A stretch of DNA of 64,000 nucleotides from Candidatus Geothrix skivensis (lineage in GTDB: Bacteria; Acidobacteriota; Holophagae; Holophagales; Holophagaceae), in contig JADKIO010000008.1 in the NCBI GenBank assembly GCA_016721195.1, forward strand, positions 248,001-312,000. Direction: 5' to 3'. Shown here in pieces: positions 1-7,440 of this stretch. Made by a program: the position numbers and the translations under genes. The notes beneath the pieces were generated by a model that searched no databases, had not been told where the DNA came from, and worked only from the letters and a program-made list of their open reading frames with translations. Every line of letters starts with the position of its first letter. Position 1 is the stretch's first letter.

Positions 1-400
1 ACTTGCTGGGGGCCTTGGTGACGGCGTCCTCAGGCACCAGCTTCGCGATGGCGAAGGCGAGGTTGGGGTAGCTGGGCAGGGTGGCCGTGGAGCTCTGGGA
101 GGTGAAGCCGCCCAGGCCCTTGATGCCGTTGCCGGCGAGGTCAGCGATCTTGAAGGAGACCACGGGCTTGCCGGCCGTGATCGCCACGCCGGAGACGGTG
201 ACGGTGGGCTGCAGGTCGGCCCACTGCTCCGGCGTGAGGATGGCGGCATTGACGGCAGGGGCGGAGCCGTTGGTGCCATTGGTGCCATTGGTGCCGTTGG
301 TGCCGTTCTGGCCGGCCTTCCCGTTGCAACCGATCAGCACGAGTGCGATCGCTGCGGAGGCGATGAGCCCGCAGAGCTGTTTCAGAGGGCGATGCTTCAT
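1..400 (-). CDS. OmcA/MtrC-like outer-membrane multiheme cytochrome lipoprotein, N-terminal part (cut by window edge)
   Basis: The reading frame opens at 400 and runs off the left edge, giving 133 residues. It starts MKHRPLKQLCGLIASAA and has a lipobox ending LIGC (Cys25), so a lipidated surface protein is expected. A (Gly-Thr-Asn) repeat linker follows, then a beta-rich domain (for example TVTVSGVAITAGKPVVSFK). This layout is typical of OmcA/MtrC-family decaheme cytochromes, whose CXXCH motifs come later; none is visible in the part present. GGAG lies 8 bases before the ATG. It is the last gene of a minus-strand cluster with two periplasmic-type cytochromes and a barrel, which supports a role as the outer-face electron exit. 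The heme count cannot be checked here. Confidence 0.75.
   Translation of the reverse strand, partial: MKHRPLKQLCGLIASAAIALVLIGCNGKAGQNGTNGTNGTNGTNGSAPAVNAAILTPEQWADLQPTVTVSGVAITAGKPVVSFKIADLAGNGIKGLGGFTSQSSTATLPSYPNLAFAIAKLVPEDAVTKAPSK
269..313. repeat. 9-bp tandem repeat coding a Gly-Thr-Asn tract
   Basis: Four units of (G/A)TTGGTGCC occupy 269-304, and a diverged fifth unit (GTTCTGGCC) follows to 313. On the minus strand they encode GQN followed by (GTN)x4 just after the lipid-modified cysteine of the OmcA/MtrC-like protein. The unit length is a multiple of three, so copy-number changes would alter linker length without shifting the frame. Confidence 0.9.
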
Positions 401-541
401 ATTCCATTCTCCATGCAAGTTGGTGAAGCGATTGAGGACAGGGTTCGGTGAGGGTGTTCGGTCAGCCAGATAGCCACCTCCTGCGTGATGTCATGGCCAG
501 CGGGGTGAGAGCGCATTCAAGCGGCACGATGGGGCCGGCAG

Positions 542-1177
542 CTAGAACTTCTGGCTGTGGCACATGGTGTCGTTGTAGCACCCGGGGGCCGTCCCGGCCG
601 GCGGGGTGGTGAGGGGCTTCAGGGTGGAGTTGGCACCGGCCGCGTGGCACTTGAAGCACTCGGGGGCGTTGTTGATGTTGGTGGCCGTGTGGGTGGGCGC
701 CGAACCGGCAGCGCCGATCCAGGGCTTGGCGGGGTGGGGAGCCTTGGTGTGGCACGCCTTGCAGGAGACGTTGGCAAGGCCGCCCTGGTAGTCGGCCCCG
801 TGGCACTTGGCGCAGTGGGCGAAGCCAGCCATGGCCGTGGGTACCGTGCTGGGCGCGAGCTGCGCAGCCTGCCGACCATGCTGGAGGTAGCCGGCAAAAC
901 TGGTGGGATGCGGTACTTCCGTGTGGCAGGTGAAGCAGCTCACCTTGGAGATGCCGCCGGCGAGGGCGGGATCCGAGGTGGAGCCGTGGCAGTTCCGGCA
1001 CTGTTCCGGCGCCTTGGCGTAGTCGGCATAGTGGACCTGCATCCAGTTCGCCGGGTGCTCGCCCTTGACCGGGCTGAAGGGCGCCGCCGCGCCGGACTTG
1101 GCTCCGGAGCAGCCCCAGGCCAGCAGCGTGAGGGCCAGCGCGAAACAGCTACCCGCCATCCATTTCAGTTTGCTCAT
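542..1177 (-). CDS. Multiheme c-type cytochrome (five CXXCH plus one CX5CH), lipoprotein
   Basis: A 211-residue exported cytochrome. The N-terminal hydrophobic segment ends in a lipobox (LLAWGC, Cys23). Five canonical heme sites are visible in order: CRNCH, CFTCH, CAKCH, CKACH and CFKCH. A sixth possible site, CYNDTMCH, lies at the extreme C-terminus with five residues between the cysteines. Many further histidines (for example EVPHP, KAPHP) could be distal ligands, as in bis-His c3/c7-type cytochromes. AAGGGGA precedes the ATG. It lies between a pentaheme cytochrome and the OmcA/MtrC-like gene and is probably co-transcribed with both. Its likely role is to pass electrons through or across the outer membrane with the barrel. 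Exact position in the conduit is inference. Confidence 0.85.
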   Translation of the reverse strand: MSKLKWMAGSCFALALTLLAWGCSGAKSGAAAPFSPVKGEHPANWMQVHYADYAKAPEQCRNCHGSTSDPALAGGISKVSCFTCHTEVPHPTSFAGYLQHGRQAAQLAPSTVPTAMAGFAHCAKCHGADYQGGLANVSCKACHTKAPHPAKPWIGAAGSAPTHTATNINNAPECFKCHAAGANSTLKPLTTPPAGTAPGCYNDTMCHSQKF

Positions 1178-1205
1178 GGTGTTCCCCTTCGGACTCAGCG
1201 GATGA

Positions 1206-1679
1206 CTACCGGTGACAAGTGCGGCACTTGTCGTTGTTGGCTCGGCCGTGGCAGCTGTAGCAGCTCGACGGGTCCAGCTTGCCTTCGATCTTGTGGAGGG
1301 TGAGGAAGTCCCCCCGGTGCGGCGCCATGCGATCCGGGCTGCCGCTCAGCTTGATGGCCGGCTTCATGGGCACCTTCCCGCCGTGGCAGTCCACGCAGAA
1401 GGACTGGGCGTGGCAGGTGGCGCAGGTGTTCGCGTCCTGGTTCGCCTGGGCCTTGTGGTTCTTCACGAAGGTCGGCGTGTGGTCGAAGGTCGCGTAGGGC
1501 TTCAGGGCCCCCTTGGACACGTCGTTGGTGTGGCATTCGGAGCAGGAGGGCTTGCCGGCTCCCAGTCCCTCGGGATGGGTCGCAGCAAAGCTCGCCTCTG
1601 GAGAGACCAGGCCGCATGCCATCAGCATGCCAAGGCCCAGCACCATGCCTAGAACTTGGAGAATCGTCTTGCGGGCCAT
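1206..1679 (-). CDS. Pentaheme c-type cytochrome
   Basis: A 157-residue exported protein with five CXXCH motifs: CSECH, CATCH, CVDCH, CYSCH and CRTCH, the last ending two codons before the stop. The leader (residues 1-32) has both a possible lipobox (LMAC, Cys22) and a possible signal peptidase I site near ASFA, so lipidation is uncertain. Heme-motif spacing and extra histidines resemble small periplasmic c3/c7-type cytochromes. Its start codon overlaps the stop of the upstream barrel gene by one base (TAATG), so the two are probably translated together. With the neighbouring cytochrome it would supply about ten hemes to a porin-cytochrome conduit. The partner assignment is inferred from position. 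Confidence 0.87.
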   Translation of the reverse strand: MARKTILQVLGMVLGLGMLMACGLVSPEASFAATHPEGLGAGKPSCSECHTNDVSKGALKPYATFDHTPTFVKNHKAQANQDANTCATCHAQSFCVDCHGGKVPMKPAIKLSGSPDRMAPHRGDFLTLHKIEGKLDPSSCYSCHGRANNDKCRTCHR

Positions 1680-3061
1680 TACTTGCCTCCCTTCTTGGCG
1701 GTGCCAAACCGGTACTCGGCCCTCAGCAGCGCTCGCGTTTCATGCACGGCCTGGGCGGAGGTCCCGTAGCTCAGGTCTCCGGACAGCTTCACATTCGAAG
1801 TGGCCTGGAAGCCCAGGGAACCGATCGCTTCATACACCTTGCGAACCCCGGCCAGGTACGGATTCCCGTCCTCGAAGCGCTGGATGATCCCATCCAGGCT
1901 CGCCGTGAACCGGCCCTTGGTGACCATGGTCCAGATCCGGCCTTCCTTGTAGCTGAGGCTCTTGTAGGGGGCGGCGGGATCCACGAACCGGATGGCCGAT
2001 GCGCTCACCCGGTGGCCGCCCATGCCGATGAGCCAGGTCTTCTCGTTCAGCTCCCAGCGCAGATCGCCGCCGAAGCGGTTGCTGTCGCCGAAGGCCTCGC
2101 GGCTCATGTGGCGGTAGTCCACCGACATCTGGAAGGCGTTGGTGGTGTTCCACACGGCCTTGCCGCCCCAGCCCTTGAAGGCATCCTTCTCGTCCTGGCG
2201 GAACAGCGAAGGCAGGTTGGTGCCGGCGAAGTAGGCGTAGAAGTTCCGTTCCGAATAGGTGCCGGACACGGCGATCTGGCTGCCCAGCTTCATGGTCGCC
2301 GTGTAGTCGTGCTCGGCGATCTTGGAGGGCTCCTTGGCGCCCGGGGCCAGCGCGGGGCGGCTGGCCATGTCGAACACGGTGCGGCCGCGGAAATCGAAGG
2401 TGCTGGTGGGGATGATCGCGACATCCGCACCCAGCTGCTTGCGGGTGTAGTTCGTCGCCGAGGGGATGGGCAGGTCCTTCGCGGCCTTGGTGCCATCCTG
2501 CAGGTAGGAGAGGCCGATCTCCGTGACCCGCCCCGAGCGCCAGGCCAGCCGCGTCCCGAAGATGAAGTCGCGCTGGAAGTCGTAGTCCTTCTGGCTCGTC
2601 GCATCCACCGTCTTGTAGAGCACCGGCTTGCCGCCGAAGGCCGACACCGTGAAGCCGCCCCGCAGGTCCGTCCGGACGCTGACGCCATCCACCTGCTCGA
2701 AGCCCGTGCTCTGGTTCACCGTGAAGCGGCCCGCCTTGATCTCCGCATTGGCCTGGCCGAACCGGTACTGCAGGTACCCGTAGTTCAGGTAGCCGCCGGA
2801 CTTCGAGCCGTCGAAGTTGGTCGAATCGCTGAGATCGGTCCGGCCCCAGCCGAACAGGTGCAGCGACAGCTTGTCGGTCCCCAGGCTGGTGGCGTCGATG
2901 CCCAGATACTGGGTCGCCGGCGTGAAGGTCGCCTTGTCGAAGCCCCGTGCCTCCTGCTTCCACATCTGGGCCATGGTGGTGCCGTAGAGGCTGACCTCCT
3001 GGCCCCAGGCGCTGGCTGACATCAGGGTGGCTAGCAGGGCCACGTAAGTGTGTCGTTTCAT
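1679..3061 (-). CDS. Outer-membrane beta-barrel partner of the cytochromes
   Basis: A 460-residue protein with a signal peptide (MKRHTYVALLATLMSASAWG, cut before QEVSL). The rest is alternating polar/apolar strands rich in Gly, Tyr, Phe and Trp (for example GYLNYGYLQYRFGQ, ALLRAEYRFG at the C-terminus), the pattern of a transmembrane barrel. The start at 3061 is chosen because AGG lies 7 bases upstream; an in-frame ATG at 3073 would put that Shine-Dalgarno inside the gene. It is first in the cluster and overlaps the pentaheme gene by one base. In Geobacter and Shewanella, such barrels sheath cytochromes in porin-cytochrome complexes. It has no obvious MtrB CXXC motif. It could also be a porin for a substrate, but the context favours electron transfer. 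Confidence 0.8.
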   Translation of the reverse strand: MKRHTYVALLATLMSASAWGQEVSLYGTTMAQMWKQEARGFDKATFTPATQYLGIDATSLGTDKLSLHLFGWGRTDLSDSTNFDGSKSGGYLNYGYLQYRFGQANAEIKAGRFTVNQSTGFEQVDGVSVRTDLRGGFTVSAFGGKPVLYKTVDATSQKDYDFQRDFIFGTRLAWRSGRVTEIGLSYLQDGTKAAKDLPIPSATNYTRKQLGADVAIIPTSTFDFRGRTVFDMASRPALAPGAKEPSKIAEHDYTATMKLGSQIAVSGTYSERNFYAYFAGTNLPSLFRQDEKDAFKGWGGKAVWNTTNAFQMSVDYRHMSREAFGDSNRFGGDLRWELNEKTWLIGMGGHRVSASAIRFVDPAAPYKSLSYKEGRIWTMVTKGRFTASLDGIIQRFEDGNPYLAGVRKVYEAIGSLGFQATSNVKLSGDLSYGTSAQAVHETRALLRAEYRFGTAKKGGK

Positions 3062-3922
3062 GTTTCGCCTCATCTGCAGTTCGCGGTGCGTTGGGCCATT
3101 TATTTGGAAGACGAGTGGGAGGACCGTGTTCGATTCAAGGCTGAGTCATGGAGGTGTCACGGGTTCTGCCGGAGGGCCAGGACTCGGGGACTCCAGTGGG
3201 CATCGAAAGAGCGGGGGAGAGGGTGATACCAGGAACGAGGGTATGCCCCTACTTAGTCGACCTCAAGAGAGTCAAATGGTTTTTTGTGTATTCCTCAATG
3301 ATTCAATAGAGTAAAAACATTCATATTTACATCCACAACCAACAGAATCACAAATACATCAATGACATGATTTGAACAGACCTTGGCTTATGAAAAATAA
3401 GGCATAAATATTTTCACTTTTTTTAATCATCGACGCCTGCTCGACAAACTTGTGACGAGGGGCACCCGGAAAGGTTCCCGGCTTTCACTGAAAAAATCCG
3501 CGCTCTGACGGATCTCATCCCCTGGGGGGAGGCTGATCGGGTTGGCACCCGCTTTAGCCTTTCTCCCCTACTGGGCGCTAGTTCGAAGGATGGTGGTCGA
3601 GGAAGCTCTGGACCGCTCGATCCTTTCGGGCGCGATGACCGTTCGCGGGAAGGTTTCGATGGCCGGGCCAAGTCCAGATTCTCCCGAAAAGCCAGGCTGC
3701 CGGGAGCCGTGCCCCCTGGCGGTTGCGCCTGCCCGCTGGGCCTGATCCCGCGCGTGCGGATCACCCTGTGACCCCGGGCACGGGGAGGGCCCAACATACT
3801 TCCCGCTGGAACGGGCTGGCGACCGACACGGTTCATGGCAGCCTGATGTCGGGAGTTGAGATGGCGATGGGCTGGGCCTTCCAATCGAAGCGCAGGCAGG
3901 TCGGGAAGGCCGGGGAGGCCTG
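3062..3922. other. 861-bp gap: AT-rich promoter half, GC-rich half without a recognisable gene
   Basis: The left half (to about 3430) is AT-rich and carries the candidate promoter. The right half (about 3431-3922) is GC-rich. Its open frames on both strands have compositions typical of chance frames and resemble no known family. The partly complementary segments GAAGGAT near 3594 and ATCCTTT near 3620 allow a stem, but no known RNA family was recognised. No tRNA, riboswitch or transposase fragment could be supported. Confidence 0.5.
3324..3353 (-). promoter_or_regulatory. Candidate promoter of the cytochrome/barrel cluster
   Basis: Reading the minus strand, TTGTGA (3353-3348) and TAAATA (3329-3324) are 18 bases apart. 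They lie in a markedly AT-rich stretch (about 3240-3430) upstream of the barrel start at 3061. The leader would be roughly 255 nt. The hexamers are imperfect matches, so this is a candidate only. Confidence 0.3.
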
Positions 3923-6061
3923 ATGACCCCCACCCCTGGCTTCCTCCATGAGGGTCGCGCCTACGGCCTGCTGGCCGCCGCGGGTCTGCGGGTGCCCCGG
4001 CACGGCTTCCTGGAGGCTGGCCCCCTGCCCTTCCTGCCCGGCGAGCCCATCGTGCTCAAGGGCATCGCTGATCAGCTCTGGCACAAGTCGGACAAAGGCG
4101 CCGTGCACTTCGCCGACTTCGATCTCGCGGCCCTGCAGGTCGAAGCCGCGGCCATGCGCCAGCGGGTCGCCGAGCATCCCTGGGTGGGCGGCCTGGTCTG
4201 CGAGCGGGTGGCCTTCCAGCGCCTGCCCGGCCTGCCCACCGAAGCCCTGGTGTCCCTGAAGCGGGATCCGGAGGCCGGCTGGCTGGTGGTGTTCGGCATC
4301 GGCGGCCTCCAGGCGGATGCCTGGGCCGCCCTGGCGCCGCCCCTGCTCTGGCCCCTCAGTGCCGTCACCCCGGAGGCGGCCCTCGGGGAGCTGCGCGCCC
4401 ACTGGCTGGGCCGCACCTGGCTGGGCCTGCAGCGGGGCACCGCCGCCCTCACGGACGAGGCCCGGCTGCTGGCCTTCCTCCAGGGCCTGTGGCGGGCCGT
4501 GGAAGGGCTGGAGCGGGAAGGCGTGTCCCTGCTCGAGCTCAACCCGGTGGTGCTGGACAGCACTGGCCTGCCGACCGCATTGGACGGAGTCGGAACGCTG
4601 GATGTCTCCCTCGCCCCGGGGGGGGCGGCCCCGGATCCGGCCTGGTACCAGGCCCTCCTGAATCCCCGCAGCCTGGTGGTGGCGGGTGTCTCCAGCCGGG
4701 AAGGCACGGTGGGGCGCATCATCCTGGAGAATGCGCGGAAGGCGCTGCTGCCGGAAGGCTCCCTGCGGCTCATCAAGCCCGGCGTCACGGAGTTCCTGGG
4801 GCTGCCCTGCCTGGGCGCCATCGCCGACTTGGCCACGGCCCCCACGGATCAGCTCATCCTCTCCCTGCCGGCCCGCCAGACCCTGGAGGCCGTGGAACAG
4901 CTCTGCCTCCAGGGCGGCGGCGCCACGGTGGTCTACCTGGTGGCCGGAGGCCTGGGGGATGGCGCCGATACGGAGGGTCTCGGCCAGCGGCTCATGGCCT
5001 GCCTGCACGAGCACCGCCGGGCGGGGAAGTGGACCCCCGCCCTCGTGGGCCCCAACGGCCTGGGGTTGTTCAGTCCCGACCTGGCCCTCAATACCTTCTT
5101 CATTCCCGAAGCGAAGCTGCCCCTCACGGCCAAGCCCGGCCACCTGGCCCTGGTGAGCCAGAGCGGCGCCTTTCTCATCACCCGCCTCAGCCGCCAGTCA
5201 GGCCTGGGCCTCCGGGCCGCCGTCGCCATCGGCAACCAGATGGACCTGCGCTGCTCGGATTTCCTGTTGGGCTTCGCTGCCGATCCCGCCGTGAAGGTGG
5301 TGGGCGCCTACCTGGAGGGCTTCGCCCCCGGCGACCTCAAGGCCACGGCGGAGGCGGCCCGGACCCTGCGGACCTCGGGCCGCCGGGTCCTGCTCTACAA
5401 AGGCGGGCGCAGCCAGGAGGGCATGGCCGCCGCCAGCAGCCACACCGGCGCCCTGGCGGGGGATCACGCGCTCCAGGCCAGCCTGCTGCGCCGGGCGGGC
5501 GTCATGCTCGCCGAGCGCATGGAGACCTTCGATGCGGCCCTGGCCTGGCTGGGCGCCTACCCGGCGGGCCGCCCCCGCAAAGTCGCCATCCTGACCAACG
5601 CGGGCTTCGAAGCCGTGGCCGCCGCCGACCTGCTCCAGGGCCCCTTCGGGGGTGCCCGGCTGACGGCGGCCGAAACCACGGCGCTGGCCGCCACCATCGA
5701 GGCCGAAGGGCTCGCGGGGCTCGTGAGCCCCCGGCTCCCCCTGGACCTCACGCCCATGGCCAACGAAGCCGCCTACCTGGCCGCCGCCCGGGTGCTGCTG
5801 GGCTCGGAGGCCGATGTGGTGGTGATGGGCCTGGTCCCCCTCACCGTCCGCCTGGGGACCACCGAGCCCGAGGCCATCCGGGCCTTCGCCGCGGACCTGG
5901 CCCGGTTGGCCCAGGCCGCGGGCAAGTGGCTGGGCCTCGCCGTGGAGGGGGGCGCCCTCTTCGACCTCTACCGCCGGGAACTCCAGGCCGCGGGCCTGCC
6001 CGTCTTCCTCAGCATGGAAGCGGCCCTCGAGGGCCTGCGCCTCATCGCCTCCGAGCAGTAA
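3923..6061 (+). CDS. Acetyl/acyl-CoA synthetase (ADP-forming), beta-alpha fusion
   Basis: A 712-residue protein for acyl-CoA + ADP + Pi = acid + CoA + ATP, a substrate-level ATP-generating step. Residues 1-230 form the ATP-grasp (beta) part, with LWHKSDKGAV matching the conserved HK(S/T)DxGxV histidine motif. About 240-375 is a CoA-binding Rossmann domain beginning LLNPRSLVVAGVS. The remainder is the succinyl-CoA-ligase-like domain, with LVSQSGAF and the conserved SHTGALAG. The usual alpha-then-beta domain order is reversed here. ATGACCCCC begins directly after GGGGAGGCCTG. Acid specificity (acetate, propionate or branched/aryl acids) cannot be read from the sequence. It overlaps nothing and is followed closely by the YwiC-like gene. 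Protein acetyltransferase-type fusions share the fold but would carry a GNAT domain, which is absent. Confidence 0.88.
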   Translation: MTPTPGFLHEGRAYGLLAAAGLRVPRHGFLEAGPLPFLPGEPIVLKGIADQLWHKSDKGAVHFADFDLAALQVEAAAMRQRVAEHPWVGGLVCERVAFQRLPGLPTEALVSLKRDPEAGWLVVFGIGGLQADAWAALAPPLLWPLSAVTPEAALGELRAHWLGRTWLGLQRGTAALTDEARLLAFLQGLWRAVEGLEREGVSLLELNPVVLDSTGLPTALDGVGTLDVSLAPGGAAPDPAWYQALLNPRSLVVAGVSSREGTVGRIILENARKALLPEGSLRLIKPGVTEFLGLPCLGAIADLATAPTDQLILSLPARQTLEAVEQLCLQGGGATVVYLVAGGLGDGADTEGLGQRLMACLHEHRRAGKWTPALVGPNGLGLFSPDLALNTFFIPEAKLPLTAKPGHLALVSQSGAFLITRLSRQSGLGLRAAVAIGNQMDLRCSDFLLGFAADPAVKVVGAYLEGFAPGDLKATAEAARTLRTSGRRVLLYKGGRSQEGMAAASSHTGALAGDHALQASLLRRAGVMLAERMETFDAALAWLGAYPAGRPRKVAILTNAGFEAVAAADLLQGPFGGARLTAAETTALAATIEAEGLAGLVSPRLPLDLTPMANEAAYLAAARVLLGSEADVVVMGLVPLTVRLGTTEPEAIRAFAADLARLAQAAGKWLGLAVEGGALFDLYRRELQAAGLPVFLSMEAALEGLRLIASEQ

Positions 6062-6106
6062 GGACGAGTGACCCGGCGAGCTGAGTCCCGACTCACTGTG
6101 TTTCAG

Positions 6107-6889
6107 ATGAAGAAAACCGAAATGACCCGCTTCCTCCCCCCCCTGCGCGCCCTCCTTCCCGCCGAGCACGGCACCTGGTTCATGCTCGGGTTTCCCATGG
6201 CGCTGGGACTGCTGCTCCGCCCCAGCCTGGCGGGCGCCGGTCTGGCCCTGGCCGCGCTGGCCTTCTTCCTGAGCCGCCCCCCCCTCCGGCGCCACCTGAA
6301 CGGCCAGCGGGACCCGGCCCAGACCCGGGCCCTGGCCCTGCTCGGCGGGGCCTCCGTGGCCTTCGGCTTCGTCACGCTGCTGCTTTCGGATTTCCGCTTC
6401 CTCATCCCCCTGGCCCTGGTCGCGCCCCTGGTGCTGCTGGCCCTGCGGGCGGACCTGGACCGGGCGGTGCGGACCCTCACCGTGGAGATGGCGGCCCAGG
6501 GCGCCTTCGCCGGGCTGGCGGCGGCCATCCTCATGGCCGGCGGAGCCAGCCCCGCCCAGGCCGCCCGCGCCTGGCTCCTGGTCACCCTGGTGGGGGCGGC
6601 CAACCTCGCCCACGTGCGCCGGATCCTGGGCCATGCCCACCAGCTGGAGGCCCCTGAGCTCGTCCGGCGTGGGATCCCGGTCCACGTCCTTCACGGCCTG
6701 CTGCTGGTCTGCTCGGCCCTCCTGGTGGCCCCCCGGGGGCTGGCCGGGAAGCTCTGGACCGGCTGGACGGCCCTGCTGTACCTCCGGGCCCTGGCGCCCT
6801 ACCGGCCGATTCCCGCCCGGGTCCTGGGCTGGCGGGAAGGGGCCCTCAGCGTGGCCAGCCTGTTGCTGCTCTGGCGAGCCCTGTCCTGA
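6107..6889 (+). CDS. YwiC-like integral membrane protein
   Basis: A hydrophobic protein of about 260 residues with around eight predicted membrane segments. The N-terminus carries LLPAEHGTWFMLGFPMALG, matching the conserved (Q/E)HGxWxML start of the YwiC-like family. The biochemical function of that family is unknown; members often sit near nitrate respiration or molybdoenzyme genes, which fits moeA and the regulators downstream. Possible starts are GTG 6068 (AGGA three bases upstream, overlapping the previous stop), ATG 6107 and ATG 6122. None has an ideal Shine-Dalgarno, and 6107 is a compromise. The stop codon overlaps a palindrome that may be a CRP-type site for the next gene. Confidence 0.75.
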   Translation: MKKTEMTRFLPPLRALLPAEHGTWFMLGFPMALGLLLRPSLAGAGLALAALAFFLSRPPLRRHLNGQRDPAQTRALALLGGASVAFGFVTLLLSDFRFLIPLALVAPLVLLALRADLDRAVRTLTVEMAAQGAFAGLAAAILMAGGASPAQAARAWLLVTLVGAANLAHVRRILGHAHQLEAPELVRRGIPVHVLHGLLLVCSALLVAPRGLAGKLWTGWTALLYLRALAPYRPIPARVLGWREGALSVASLLLLWRALS

Positions 6890-6898
6890 CATTGGTCA
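6887..6898. promoter_or_regulatory. Candidate CRP/FNR-family operator upstream of the Rrf2 gene
   Basis: TGACATTGGTCA is a TGAC-N4-GTCA palindrome, followed by CA so that the right half reads GTCACA. It shares this core with the stronger palindrome at 9390-9403 in front of the crp-like gene. It lies about 60 bp before the Rrf2 start. The left outer bases (CC instead of TG) weaken the match. Confidence 0.4.
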
Positions 6899-6957
6899 CA
6901 ACGGGCTGGACTCGGGCCACCCCCCGCCTGATGCTCAATTAAGAAAAGGATTCCGGA

Positions 6958-7401
6958 ATGCTCTTTTCCACGGCCACTGGCTATGCCCTGCGCGCCCTTG
7001 CGGCGCTGCCCGAGGACGGGACCTTCAGCCTGGCCAAGGATCTGTCCAAGCAGCTGACGCTGCCGGGCCCCTACCTTGCCAAGATCCTCCAGGGCCTGGT
7101 GCAGGCCGACATCCTGGAGTCCGTCCGGGGGCCCAAGGGCGGCTTCCGGCTCACGCGCCCCTCCCACCGCATCACCGTGGGCGAGGTGGTGACTGCCATG
7201 GAGGGCCCCGACGCCATGGAGGGCTGCATCATGGGCTTCCCAAGTTGCGGCGGCGACCATCCCTGCCCCCTGCATGATGCCTGGTCCGCCGTGAAGACCC
7301 AGGTGACCTCTTCCATGACCGAGGCCACCATCCGCGATCTGCAGCTCATGGACTTCCGCAATCAGAAGGCCGCCGAGGGGCGCGCGGCCAAACGCGGCTG
7401 A
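6958..7401 (+). CDS. Rrf2-family transcriptional regulator, probably iron-sulfur binding
   Basis: A 147-residue regulator starting MLFSTATGYALRAL with an N-terminal winged helix. LPGPYLAKILQGLVQADIL is the recognition region and SVRGPKGGFRL the wing, both diagnostic of Rrf2/IscR/NsrR proteins. Three cysteines in CIMGFPSCGGDHPC (spacing CX6CX5C, near residues 90-103) fit ligands of a redox- or NO-sensing Fe-S cluster as in NsrR/IscR/RsrR. AAGGA precedes the ATG. It sits between a YwiC-like gene and moeA and has a possible CRP-type operator in front, suggesting control of an anaerobic or nitrogen-oxide response. Which member of the family it is cannot be fixed without its targets. Confidence 0.9.
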   Translation: MLFSTATGYALRALAALPEDGTFSLAKDLSKQLTLPGPYLAKILQGLVQADILESVRGPKGGFRLTRPSHRITVGEVVTAMEGPDAMEGCIMGFPSCGGDHPCPLHDAWSAVKTQVTSSMTEATIRDLQLMDFRNQKAAEGRAAKRG

Positions 7402-7440
7402 GCCACCAGACGGGCCAGCGCAGCGGGTAGGATCAAGGCC

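Noticed and set aside
3431..3922. A cyclic-di-GMP or molybdenum cofactor riboswitch near the cytochrome and moeA genes
   Set aside because: The conserved cores of these riboswitches (for example GGCAAA-type segments with a GNRA receptor) are not seen.
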